This document shows, in pieces, positions 18,204-26,162 of a stretch of DNA of 64,000 nucleotides (within the stretch, counting starts at the first letter, position 1; each line of letters starts with the position of its first letter). Where the stretch lies: NCBI GenBank assembly GCA_020853885.1, contig JADYXZ010000020.1:62001-126000 (forward strand). The letters run 5' to 3'. The translations under genes were made by a program, and so were the position numbers. The notes beneath the pieces were generated by a model that had not been told where the DNA came from, ran no database searches, and was given only the letters and a program-made list of their open reading frames with translations. Origin of the DNA: Bradyrhizobiaceae bacterium (lineage in GTDB: Bacteria > Pseudomonadota > Alphaproteobacteria > Rhizobiales > Xanthobacteraceae).

Positions 18204-18701
18204 ATGAGCACCAAGCGCAAGAGCTACGAGCCGGGGCACCAGCGCAAGTTTCTCGTGATCGTCGACGACACGCCGGAATGCGACCGCGCCGTCTATTACG
18301 GCGCGCGGCGCGCGGCGCGCACGGGCGGGCGGCTCGTGCTGTTCGCCGCGATCCAGGTCGGCGAAATGAACCAGCAATGGCTCGGCGTCGGCGATCTCAT
18401 GCTGGAAGAGGCGAAGGAAGAAGCCGAGCGGCGGCTCGACCACTACGCCGCCCGCGCCCGCAACCTCGCCGGCATCGATCCGGAGCGCGTGCTGCGGCAG
18501 GGGCCGAAGGCCGACGAGATCCTGAAATATATCGACGAGGACGAGGATATCGCCGTGCTCGTGCTGGCCGCGGGAACCGGCAAGGAAGGGCCGGGGCCGC
18601 TCGTCTCCTCGCTCGCCGGCGCGGGGTCGGGCGCTTTTCCGATCCCGATCACCATCGTGCCGGGCAGCCTCAACGACGAGGAGCTCGACGCGCTGGCCTG
18701 A
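18204..18701 (+). CDS. Universal stress protein family protein
   Basis: The 165-residue cytoplasmic protein has the UspA fold pattern: a first strand FLVIVDDTPECDRAV, a middle helix with EEAKEEAERRLDHYAARAR, and a C-terminal VLVLAAGTGKEGPGPLVSSL loop that corresponds to the nucleotide-binding G-rich segment of the family. Its spacing differs somewhat from the canonical G-2x-G-9x-G(S/T) ATP motif, so nucleotide binding is not certain. A longer frame overlaps trpS; the ATG at 18204 is preferred because family similarity starts at KFLVIVDD shortly after it. It lies 67 bp downstream of trpS, the same order as in related genomes. Its specific role is unknown. Confidence 0.85.
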   Translation: MSTKRKSYEPGHQRKFLVIVDDTPECDRAVYYGARRAARTGGRLVLFAAIQVGEMNQQWLGVGDLMLEEAKEEAERRLDHYAARARNLAGIDPERVLRQGPKADEILKYIDEDEDIAVLVLAAGTGKEGPGPLVSSLAGAGSGAFPIPITIVPGSLNDEELDALA

Positions 18702-18707
18702 AGGCCG

Positions 18708-18754
18708 CCTCATGGTTCGAGACGCCGGGCTTCGCCCGGCTTCTCACCATGAGG
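18708..18754. repeat. REP-like palindrome (CCTCATGGTTCGAG...CTCACCATGAGG)
   Basis: CCTCATGG and CCATGAGG are inverted ends, with GCCGGGCTTCGCCCGGC in the centre. It begins 7 bp after the universal stress protein stop and matches unit 2 of the double element at 10627-10677. Confidence 0.8.
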
Positions 18755-18865
18755 CGATTTTGCACGCCTTTCCGCCCCTTCCGAAACCCGCCGGGAACGC
18801 CTAAATTCCGGGGCGAACCAGATTCAGATTCCGGCGGCCTTGAACCGCCGCGTTCGGAGAATGCG

Positions 18866-19423
18866 ATGTTCATCCAGACCGAGACCACGCCCAACCCGGC
18901 CACCCTGAAGTTCCTGCCCGGCCGCACCGTGCTCGGCGAAGGTACCCTCGATTTGCGCGATGCGGGCGCCGCGGCGAACTCGCCGCTCGCCGAACGGCTG
19001 TTCGCGATCGACGGCGTCAGCGGCGTCTTCTTCGGACAGGATTTCATCACGGTGACCAAGCGCACGGGCGAATGGGCGCACCTCAAGCCCGCGATCCTCG
19101 GCGCGATCATGGAGCACTTCCTTTCCGGCGAGCCGCTCCTGCGCGAAGAAACGGGCGGCGGCGACACCGGCGACGAGTTCTTCGAGGAGAAGGATGCGGA
19201 GACGGTCTCCACGATCAAGGAACTGATCGAGACGCGCGTACGGCCGGCGGTCGCCGGCGACGGCGGGGACATCACGTTCCGCGGATTCCGCGACGGCGTC
19301 GTCTATCTCAACATGCGCGGCGCCTGCGCCGGTTGCCCGTCGTCGACGGCGACCCTGAAGAACGGCATCGAGAATCTGCTCCGGCATTTCGTACCTGACG
19401 TGGTCGAAGTCCGCCCGGTCTGA
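18866..19423 (+). CDS. nfuA: NifU-like Fe-S carrier (NfuA type)
   Basis: This protein delivers iron-sulfur clusters to client apoproteins in the cytoplasm. The 185-residue product has an N-terminal Nfu_N/scaffold domain beginning MFIQTETTPNPATLKFLPG and a C-terminal NifU domain whose CxxC motif is Cys153 and Cys156 (GACAGCPSS). The two-domain form is usual in alphaproteobacteria. The ATG at 18866 follows CGGAGAATGCG; the overlapping ATG at 18861 is in another frame. It sits between a REP element and tsaB. The symbol nfuA is by family analogy. Confidence 0.92.
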   Translation: MFIQTETTPNPATLKFLPGRTVLGEGTLDLRDAGAAANSPLAERLFAIDGVSGVFFGQDFITVTKRTGEWAHLKPAILGAIMEHFLSGEPLLREETGGGDTGDEFFEEKDAETVSTIKELIETRVRPAVAGDGGDITFRGFRDGVVYLNMRGACAGCPSSTATLKNGIENLLRHFVPDVVEVRPV

Positions 19424-19453
19424 CGGGCGGCCGAGAGCGCGGGCAAGGACTCC

Positions 19454-20221
19454 TTGGCGTCGAGCGACACACCCCCCGCGAACGAAACGACGAAGAATTC
19501 CGGTGCGTTTGAGCCGGTGACGTGGCGCGGGCGCAAGGCCGTGCTCGCGGTCGATACCGCGCTCGGCGCCTGCTCGGTTGTGCTGTTCGACGCGAACCTC
19601 AACCAGACGATCGCCGTCGAATCGGTCGAGATGAACCGCGGCCACGCGGAAGCGCTCGTGCCGATGATCGAGCGGGTCATGCAGAGCACGGGGCTCGACT
19701 TCGACGACCTCGACCGCATCGTCACGACCGTGGGTCCCGGCAGCTTCACGGGCCTGCGGGTCGGCATCGCCGCCGCGCGCGGCCTTGCGCTCGCCAGCGG
19801 CAAGCCGGCAATCGGCGTGTCGACGCTCGACGCATTGGCCGCGCCGTTCGTGACGGAATCGGAGACGGTGCCGATCGTCGTCGCGATCGACGCGCGGCAC
19901 GGCAACTTCTATCTGCAGATGGTAGGCGCCGGCGGCCGCAAGCTCGTGTCACCGCGCGTCGCGACGCTGGCCGAAGCGATCCGCGCGGCGGCGATCGGGC
20001 TTGTGCGCATCATCGGCTCGGGCGCCGATCTGATCGCAAACCACTGGCCGGCACCGGAACTGCCCGCCCCGCTGCTCGTCGACGCGCGCCCCGCCCCCGA
20101 CATCGCCTGGGTGGCGCGGCTCGGCGCGCGGACAGACGCGGAAAAGTCGCCGCCGAAGCCGCTCTACCTGCGCCCGCCCGATGCGCGGCCGCAGGACGCC
20201 CACCGCCTGCCGCGCCGATGA
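19454..20221 (+). CDS. tsaB: tRNA threonylcarbamoyladenosine biosynthesis protein TsaB
   Basis: TsaB partners TsaD and TsaE in making the t6A modification at position 37 of ANN-decoding tRNAs. The 255-residue protein shows the hallmarks of the M22-like fold: LAVDTALGACSVVLFD, a central EMNRGHAEALVPMI and TVGPGSFTGLRVGIAAARG. It has about 30 extra N-terminal residues compared with short homologues. The start is TTG at 19454, preceded by AAGGACTCC; no ATG exists in frame before the conserved region. Its stop overlaps the rimI start (ATGA), so the two are translationally coupled. Confidence 0.92.
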   Translation: MASSDTPPANETTKNSGAFEPVTWRGRKAVLAVDTALGACSVVLFDANLNQTIAVESVEMNRGHAEALVPMIERVMQSTGLDFDDLDRIVTTVGPGSFTGLRVGIAAARGLALASGKPAIGVSTLDALAAPFVTESETVPIVVAIDARHGNFYLQMVGAGGRKLVSPRVATLAEAIRAAAIGLVRIIGSGADLIANHWPAPELPAPLLVDARPAPDIAWVARLGARTDAEKSPPKPLYLRPPDARPQDAHRLPRR

Positions 20222-20700
20222 TCGGCCTCCTCAGCTCCTTCTTCCGCACGCAGGAGCCCGTGATCGCCGACGCGCGGCCGGCGGACGCCGCGGCGCTCGC
20301 CGCCGTGCATGCCCGCGCGTTCCGGCACGGCTGGAGCGAGAGCGAGTTCGAGCGGCTGCTCGCGGATCCGCTCGTCGCCTGCCACGTCGCGCGCCTTGGC
20401 CGGACGATCGCCGGCTTCGTGCTGGCGCGGCTCGTCGAAGACGAGGCGGAAATCCTGATGGTGGCGGTGGACCCCTCGGCACAGGGGCGCGGGCTCGGCA
20501 GCCGCCTGCTCGCGCGGCATCTCGGCCGGCTCGCCGCAAGCGGCGCGCGGCGCGTGTTCCTCGAGGTGGACGAGGGCAATGAGCCGGCTATCCGCCTCTA
20601 TACACGCGCGGGATTCGCGCAGGTCGGCCGCCGCCCCGGCTATTATGCGAGCCGCAAAGGCGCCGCGGCCGCGCTGATTCTGCGCCGGGATCTCGTCTAA
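20218..20700 (+). CDS. rimI: Ribosomal protein S18 alanine N-acetyltransferase (RimI-like GNAT)
   Basis: This 160-residue GNAT acetyltransferase probably acetylates the N-terminus of ribosomal protein S18 or similar. The acetyl-CoA binding motif is visible as VDPSAQGRGLGSRLL, followed by VFLEVDEGNEPAIRLYTRAGF, the sequence that characterises RimI among GNATs. The start overlaps the tsaB stop by 4 bp, and the gene ends one base before a possible ATG of the fur-family gene. The tsaB-rimI pairing is conserved in bacteria and supports the name; substrate specificity is inferred. Confidence 0.88.
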   Translation: MIGLLSSFFRTQEPVIADARPADAAALAAVHARAFRHGWSESEFERLLADPLVACHVARLGRTIAGFVLARLVEDEAEILMVAVDPSAQGRGLGSRLLARHLGRLAASGARRVFLEVDEGNEPAIRLYTRAGFAQVGRRPGYYASRKGAAAALILRRDLV

Positions 20701-20770
20701 GATGCCAAGTGGACGGCTGCGGCCGGCAAATCTAAAATCGCTGCCTGACCAGGAACTGCAGGAAGCCAGC

Positions 20771-21202
20771 GTGGCCGAGGACAAGCCGAACAGCATCGAA
20801 GACGCCTGCGTTGCGCGCGGCATGCGCATGACGGAGCAGCGGCGCGTGATCGCGCGCGTGCTCGGCGATTCGCAGGACCACCCGGACGTGGAGGAGCTGC
20901 ATCGCCGCGCCGCCAAGATCGACGACAAGATCTCGATCTCGACGGTGTACCGGACGCTGCGGCTCTTGGAGGACGCCGGCATCATCGAGCGGCACGATTT
21001 CCGCGACGGCCGCTCGCGCTACGAGCCGGTGCCGGACGAGCATCACGACCACCTGATCAACCTGCGCACCGGCGAGGTGACGGAGTTCCGCTCGGAGGAC
21101 ATCGAGCGGATGCAGGAAGCGATCGCCCGCATGCTCGGCTTCAGGCTCGTCGATCACCGGCTCGAGCTTTACGGCGTGCCGCTCGACGAGAAGAAATCCT
21201 GA
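20771..21202 (+). CDS. fur: Fur/Mur family metal-responsive transcriptional regulator
   Basis: This cytoplasmic DNA-binding repressor senses manganese or iron in alphaproteobacteria. The 143-residue product has the winged helix (MRMTEQRRVIARVLGD and ISISTVYRTLRLLEDAGI) and the His-rich regulatory metal site EHHDHLIN. The structural zinc site that E. coli Fur builds from paired CxxC motifs is absent (LINLRTGEVTEF where Fur has two cysteines), as expected for the rhizobial Mur/Fur branch. The GTG at 20771 was chosen because CAGGAAGCCAGC is a good ribosome-binding site and the resulting length fits rhizobial Mur; an ATG at 20702 would add 23 residues. It follows tsaB-rimI as in related genomes. 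Iron versus manganese specificity cannot be settled from sequence. Confidence 0.9.
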   Translation: MAEDKPNSIEDACVARGMRMTEQRRVIARVLGDSQDHPDVEELHRRAAKIDDKISISTVYRTLRLLEDAGIIERHDFRDGRSRYEPVPDEHHDHLINLRTGEVTEFRSEDIERMQEAIARMLGFRLVDHRLELYGVPLDEKKS

Positions 21203-21208
21203 GCGGCA

Positions 21209-22039
21209 ATGATCCGCATCATCTATGTGGCGGTCATGGCCGGCATCCTGTCGATCATCGGCATTCCGCTGCAGTGGATCTCGGTGAAGCTGCAACTGCC
21301 GTCGCGTCGCTGGATTCCGCTGCTGTTCCACAAGATCTGCGCGCACCTGTTCGGGTTGCGCGTCACCGTGCGCGGGGCGCCCGCGCGGGAGCGCCCGCTC
21401 CTGCTCGTCGCCAACCACTCCTCGTGGCTCGACATCACCACGCTCACGTCGATCGTGCCGGTGGTGTTCGTGGCGAAGAGCGAGATCGCCGGCTGGCCGC
21501 TGTTCGGGCTGTTCGCAAAACTGCAGCGCTCGGTGTTCGTCGACCGCAGCCGGCGGCAGGCGACCGGCGACGTCAACCGCACCATCGCCGGCCGGCTCGC
21601 CGAGGGCGATCCGGTCGTCCTGTTCGGCGAGGGGAAGGCGAGCGACGGCAATCGCGTACTGCCGTTCCGCACGGCGCTGCTCGGCGCATTGCGCGAGGCG
21701 CTCGGCGACGGCGGGCACGGTTTCGTGCAGCCGGTTTCCATCGCCTATACGCGCCTGCACGGGCTGCCGATGGGCCGCCAGCACCGGCCGCAGGCCGCCT
21801 GGTACGGCGGCATGTCCCTCTTGCCGCATCTGCTCGGCGTCATACGTGAGGGGGCGCTGGACGTGGTCGTGACGTTCGGCGTGCCGATCGAGGTGGAGCC
21901 CGGCGTCGACCGCAAGGCGCTTGCCCGGGCCACCGAGGACGCCGTCCGCCGGATGACGGTGGCGGCGCTGTCGGGGCGCGATTTCGCCGTTTCCGCGCCG
22001 GTTTCCACCGCCGTTTCCTTGGCGGGGGAAAGCCGGTAA
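21209..22039 (+). CDS. plsC: 1-acyl-sn-glycerol-3-phosphate acyltransferase, PlsC family
   Basis: This membrane-associated enzyme acylates lysophosphatidic acid to phosphatidic acid. The 276-residue product begins with a hydrophobic segment (YVAVMAGILSIIGIPLQW). It contains the catalytic NHSSWLD (the NHx4D motif), FVDRSRR, FGEGKASDG in place of the usual EGTRS-type block, and a later VQPVSIAY. The altered third block is common in alphaproteobacterial PlsC. The ATG is 6 bp after the fur-family stop, suggesting an operon. Some paralogues of this family acylate lyso-ornithine lipids, so the exact acceptor is inferred. Confidence 0.87.
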   Translation: MIRIIYVAVMAGILSIIGIPLQWISVKLQLPSRRWIPLLFHKICAHLFGLRVTVRGAPARERPLLLVANHSSWLDITTLTSIVPVVFVAKSEIAGWPLFGLFAKLQRSVFVDRSRRQATGDVNRTIAGRLAEGDPVVLFGEGKASDGNRVLPFRTALLGALREALGDGGHGFVQPVSIAYTRLHGLPMGRQHRPQAAWYGGMSLLPHLLGVIREGALDVVVTFGVPIEVEPGVDRKALARATEDAVRRMTVAALSGRDFAVSAPVSTAVSLAGESR

Positions 22040-22126
22040 AAGAGGTTTTGGAGCACGGTTCGCGGGGTGAACCAGAGGTTCGATGCAACTATCACGAGCG
22101 GCGCCCGGCCCGGCGTCCACGGCGCA

Positions 22127-23524
22127 ATGACCGATACCCGCAGGCTCTACGTCAAATCCTACGGCTGCCAGATGAACGTCTACGACTCGCACCGTATGGC
22201 GGACGCGATGGCGCGCGAGGGCTTCGCCGAGGTGCAGGCGCCGGAGGACGCGGACCTCCTGATTCTCAACACCTGCCACATCCGCGAGAAGGCGGCGGAG
22301 AAGGTCTATTCGGAGCTCGGCCGGGTGCGGCTGCTCAAACGGAAGGCGGAAGCCGAAGGCCGCCGCATGCTGGTCGCCGTCGCCGGCTGCGTCGCGCAGG
22401 CCGAGGGCGAGGAGATTCTGCGGCGCGCGCCGGTGGTCGATCTCGTGGTCGGCCCGCAGAGCATCCACCGCCTGCCGGCACTGGTCGCCCGCGCGGCGGG
22501 CGGCGAAGCGGTGGTCGACACGGAGTTTCCGCCCGAGGACAAGTTCGATCATCTTGCCGCGCCGAGCCGGCAGGCCACGCGCGTGCGCGGCGTCGCCGCC
22601 TTCGTTACGGTGCAGGAAGGCTGTGACAAATTCTGCACATTCTGCGTCGTACCCTATACGCGCGGGAACGAAGTCTCGCGGCCGATGGAGAAGATCGTCG
22701 AGGAAGCCGAACGGCTCGCCGACGCGGGCGTGCGGGAGATCACGCTGATCGGGCAGAACGTGAACGCCTATCACGGCATCGATCGCGAGGGACGCAGCGC
22801 GTCGCTTGCCGATCTCCTGTGGCGGCTTGCGGACATCGACGGCGTCGAACGGCTGCGCTACACGACGAGCCATCCGCGCGACATGACGGACGAATTGATC
22901 GCGGCGCACCGCGAGCTCGGCAAGCTGATGCCGTACCTGCACCTGCCGGTGCAGGCGGGCTCCGACCGCGTGCTGGCGGCGATGAACCGGCAGCACGGGC
23001 GCGACGAGTACCTCGCGATCATCGAGCGGGTGCGCGCGGCGCGGCCGGACATCGCACTGACCTCGGATTTCATCGTCGGCTTCCCGGGCGAGACGGACGA
23101 GGACTTCGCCGACACGCTCGACATCGTCGCGCGCGCGGGCTTCGCCACTGCCTATTCGTTCAAGTACAGCCCGCGGCCGGGCACGCCCGCGGCCGCCATG
23201 GAGCAGGTGCCGGAAGCGGCGAAGCGCGAGCGGCTCGCGCAACTGCAGGCGCTGATCGAGCAGCAGTGGCAGGCATTCAACACGGCGTGCGTCGGGCGGA
23301 GTTTCGACGTGCTGTTCGAGAAGCCGGGAAAATACGATGGACAGATCGCCGGGCGCTCGCCCTATCTGCAGCAGGTGCAGGTGACGGCGCCCGCCGAAAT
23401 GATCGGCGAGATCGCGCGCGTCGAGATCGTGCGCGCGGGCGCCAACAGCCTGTTCGGCGAGCTCGCCTCGCCCGCAGCGCGGCGGAGCGGGATCGCGGCC
23501 GCAGTGGCGATGGAGGGTGCCTAG
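22127..23524 (+). CDS. miaB: tRNA-2-methylthio-N6-dimethylallyladenosine synthase MiaB
   Basis: MiaB is a radical-SAM methylthiotransferase that converts i6A37 to ms2i6A37 in tRNA. The protein shows all three parts: an N-terminal UPF0004 domain with three cluster cysteines (SYGCQMN, NTCHIRE, VAGCVAQ), the radical SAM CxxxCxxC ([16 protein letters not shown]) and a C-terminal TRAM domain ([19 protein letters not shown]). The ATG at 22127 gives 465 residues and places [13 protein letters not shown] near the N-terminus as in homologues; a GTG at 22067 in frame would add 20 unconserved residues. Neither has a good ribosome-binding site. It is followed directly by phoH. Confidence 0.95.
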   Translation: MTDTRRLYVKSYGCQMNVYDSHRMADAMAREGFAEVQAPEDADLLILNTCHIREKAAEKVYSELGRVRLLKRKAEAEGRRMLVAVAGCVAQAEGEEILRRAPVVDLVVGPQSIHRLPALVARAAGGEAVVDTEFPPEDKFDHLAAPSRQATRVRGVAAFVTVQEGCDKFCTFCVVPYTRGNEVSRPMEKIVEEAERLADAGVREITLIGQNVNAYHGIDREGRSASLADLLWRLADIDGVERLRYTTSHPRDMTDELIAAHRELGKLMPYLHLPVQAGSDRVLAAMNRQHGRDEYLAIIERVRAARPDIALTSDFIVGFPGETDEDFADTLDIVARAGFATAYSFKYSPRPGTPAAAMEQVPEAAKRERLAQLQALIEQQWQAFNTACVGRSFDVLFEKPGKYDGQIAGRSPYLQQVQVTAPAEMIGEIARVEIVRAGANSLFGELASPAARRSGIAAAVAMEGA

Positions 23525-24565
23525 TTGCGCCAACCGGGACCGAACATCGGGCAGCGGCAGCCCTGGAAGGAAGACCGCGAGGCGCCGGCACAGATCGTGG
23601 TGACGTTCGACGACAACCAGCTCGCCATGCGGCTGTTCGGCCGCCACAGCGAGCATCTCGCGCTCGTGGAGCGGCGGCTCGACGTCAGCATCGACCAGCG
23701 CGGCAACCACGTGACGATCGAGGGGCCGGCCGAAGCGTGCGACCGGGCACGGCGGACGCTGGAGACGCTCTACGAGCACCTGCGCGAAGGCCATGACATC
23801 ACCAGCGGCGACGTCGAGGGCGCGATCCGGCAGGTAACGCTGAAGCCCGCGCGCGAGGCCGAGGGCGCAGAGCAGACGGGGTTCGAGCAGATCCGGCTGC
23901 GCAAGCGGCTGGTGCGGGCGCGCACGCCGGGACAGGACGCCTATCTGCGGGCGCTCAGGACTAACACGCTCATCTTCGCGACCGGGCCGGCGGGCACCGG
24001 CAAGACGTGGCTCGCGGTCGCCTATGCGGTGCTCCTGTTCGAGCGGCGCGAGGTGGACCGCATCGTGCTGTCGCGGCCGGCGGTGGAAGCGGGCGAGCGG
24101 CTCGGGTTCCTGCCCGGCGACATGCGGGAGAAGGTCGACCCTTATCTTCGCCCGATCTACGATGCATTCTACGACCTGATGGACCGCGGCATGGTGGAAC
24201 GCGCGCTGCAGTCCGGCGAGATCGAGATCGCGCCGCTCGCGTTCATGCGCGGGCGAACGCTGTCGAACGCCGCCGTGATCCTCGACGAGGCGCAGAACGC
24301 GACCTCGATGCAGATGAAGATGTTCCTGACGCGGCTCGGCGAGCATTCGCGCATGATCGTCACCGGCGATCCGAGCCAGATCGACCTGCCGAGCGGGCAG
24401 AATTCGGGGCTCATCGAGGCGGTGAAGCTCCTGCGCGGGCTCGAGAACATCGCGCTGTGCGAATTCTCGGCGGCCGACGTCGTCCGGCACGAGCTCGTGT
24501 CGCGCATCGTGTCGGCCTATGACGCGGCGGACGCGGCAAAGAAGAAGACAGAGAAGCGATCATGA
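23525..24565 (+). CDS. phoH: PhoH-like ATPase
   Basis: PhoH-family P-loop ATPases are cytoplasmic and thought to act in RNA metabolism. The 346-residue protein has an N-terminal KH-like region (residues about 20-110), Walker A GPAGTGKTWLA and Walker B VILDEAQNAT, and the family segments LSRPAVEAGERLGFLPGD and VTGDPSQIDLP. The start is TTG at 23525, immediately after the miaB stop and supported by GGAGGG in the end of miaB; no ATG is available near. Its last four bases overlap ybeY (ATGA). The miaB-phoH-ybeY-corC-lnt order is conserved widely in proteobacteria. Confidence 0.94.
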   Translation: MRQPGPNIGQRQPWKEDREAPAQIVVTFDDNQLAMRLFGRHSEHLALVERRLDVSIDQRGNHVTIEGPAEACDRARRTLETLYEHLREGHDITSGDVEGAIRQVTLKPAREAEGAEQTGFEQIRLRKRLVRARTPGQDAYLRALRTNTLIFATGPAGTGKTWLAVAYAVLLFERREVDRIVLSRPAVEAGERLGFLPGDMREKVDPYLRPIYDAFYDLMDRGMVERALQSGEIEIAPLAFMRGRTLSNAAVILDEAQNATSMQMKMFLTRLGEHSRMIVTGDPSQIDLPSGQNSGLIEAVKLLRGLENIALCEFSAADVVRHELVSRIVSAYDAADAAKKKTEKRS

Positions 24566-25050
24566 GCACGACGATCGATTTCTCCGTCGAATCGCCGCGC
24601 TGGGACAACGTCACCGGCGCGCAGAAGACGATTCGCGCCGCGATCGAGGCGGCGCTCGAAAGCGAAAGCGCTCGCGAAACCGGGGTCAGCGTGGTGCTGA
24701 CCGACGATGCGCGTATGCGCGCGCTGAACCGCGCTTGGCGCGGCAAGGATGCGCCGACCAACGTGTTGTCGTTTCCGGCGGCGGAAGACCCGCACGAGGC
24801 GGCGCGCTTCCTCGGCGACATCGTGCTCGCGATCGAGACGATCGAGCGCGAGGCCGCCGACGAATGCAAACCATTGTCGCAGCATCTCGCGCATCTTGCC
24901 GTGCATGGGACGCTGCATCTGCTCGGCTTCGACCACGAACGCGACGAGGACGCGGACACCATGGAGCGCCGCGAGCGCGAGATTCTTGCCGCCCTTGGCG
25001 TACCCGATCCCTATGCCGCGACAGGCGAACGATCAACGGAACCCGCATGA
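24562..25050 (+). CDS. ybeY: Endoribonuclease YbeY
   Basis: YbeY is a zinc-dependent endoribonuclease needed for 16S rRNA 3'-end maturation and ribosome quality control. The 162-residue product carries the zinc motif HGTLHLLGFDH intact, and the upstream RALNRAWRGKDAPTNVLSF block of the family. Its start overlaps phoH and its end overlaps corC, each by ATGA, indicating tight translational coupling within the operon. Confidence 0.95.
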   Translation: MSTTIDFSVESPRWDNVTGAQKTIRAAIEAALESESARETGVSVVLTDDARMRALNRAWRGKDAPTNVLSFPAAEDPHEAARFLGDIVLAIETIEREAADECKPLSQHLAHLAVHGTLHLLGFDHERDEDADTMERREREILAALGVPDPYAATGERSTEPA

Positions 25051-26147
25051 ACACCCACGAACCACCACCATCATCCGACGACGGCCCTGCAAAGACCGAC
25101 GCACCCGGTCCGGCGGAACGGCTGCTCGACCGGCTGAAGGCGCTGATCGGGCTGCGCACGGGCTCGCTGCGCAGCGACCTTGCGGAAGTGCTCGCCGAAG
25201 ACACGGTGAAGGAAGAGTTCTCGCCCGCCGAACGGGCGATGCTGCAAAACATCCTCACGCTCGAGAAGCAGCGGATCGGCGACCTGATGGTGCCGCGCGC
25301 CGACATCGTCGCCGTGCAGAAGGACGTCCCGATCGGGCAATTGCTGCGCGCGTTCGCGACCGCCGCGCATTCGCGCCTCGTCGTCTATGACGACACGCTC
25401 GACGACCCGACCGGCATGGTGCACATCCGCGACCTCGTCGCGCACATCACCGGACGGGCGATGCTGCCGCCGGCTGCCGAAGGCAAGCCGAAGCGGCGCA
25501 AGCGGCTGCCCGCCGATCTCGATCTCAAGGCGGTCGATCTCCTCGAACCGCTGTCCGCAACCAACCTGATCCGCCCCATCCTGTTCGTGCCCGCTTCGAT
25601 GCCGGCGATCGATCTGCTGGTGAAGATGCAGGCGACGCGCATCCATCTCGCGCTCGTCATCGACGAGTACGGCGGCACCGACGGTGTCGTCTCGATGGAG
25701 GACATCGTCGAGCAGATCGTCGGCGATATCGAGGACGAGCACGACGACGAAGCGGCGATGATCACGAGACAGGCGGACGGCAGCTTCATCGCCGACGCGC
25801 GCGCGGGCCTGGAGGAAGCGGCGGAGAAGATCGGCGCCGTATTCGCCGCGGACGAGGAGCTCGAAGACGTGGACACGCTCGGCGGCCTGATCGTCACGCT
25901 CGCCGGCCGCGTGCCGGTACGCGGCGAGATCATCGCCGGGCCGGGCGAGTTCGAGATCGAAGTGCTCGATGCCGACCCGCGGCGGGTGAAGCGGCTGCGC
26001 ATCAGCCGGCGGCCGCCCGAGCCGCAGAAGCGCGAAGCGCGCCGCCGGACGCCCGAGGAGAATGTACCGGCGGCACCGTCACTGCCGAAGTCGGACAGCG
26101 AGGCGCCGACGACCACCTCGCCGCCTGCCGACGAATCCAAACGCTGA
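25047..26147 (+). CDS. corC: Hemolysin/CorC family CBS-domain protein
   Basis: The 366-residue cytoplasmic protein has two CBS domains (RIGDLMVPRADIVAVQ and IRPILFVPASMPAIDLL) and a C-terminal CorC_HlyC domain (GEFEIEVLDADPRRVKRLRI). The family is linked to magnesium/cobalt efflux and in operons with lnt to envelope functions; a direct activity is not proven. No DUF21 membrane domain is present, so this is the short CorC form. The C-terminal 40 residues are disordered and rich in Pro, Ser and Thr. It starts inside the last codon of ybeY and ends 15 bp before lnt. Confidence 0.9.
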   Translation: MNTHEPPPSSDDGPAKTDAPGPAERLLDRLKALIGLRTGSLRSDLAEVLAEDTVKEEFSPAERAMLQNILTLEKQRIGDLMVPRADIVAVQKDVPIGQLLRAFATAAHSRLVVYDDTLDDPTGMVHIRDLVAHITGRAMLPPAAEGKPKRRKRLPADLDLKAVDLLEPLSATNLIRPILFVPASMPAIDLLVKMQATRIHLALVIDEYGGTDGVVSMEDIVEQIVGDIEDEHDDEAAMITRQADGSFIADARAGLEEAAEKIGAVFAADEELEDVDTLGGLIVTLAGRVPVRGEIIAGPGEFEIEVLDADPRRVKRLRISRRPPEPQKREARRRTPEENVPAAPSLPKSDSEAPTTTSPPADESKR

Positions 26148-26162
26148 AGCCGGACCGGCACC

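Noticed and set aside
20732-24490. A minus-strand open frame of 1252 codons spanning the fur, plsC, miaB and phoH region
   Set aside because: It is antisense to four clear genes, is rich in Arg, His and Asp as GC-rich antisense frames are, has no family motifs, and results from codon bias on the opposite strand.
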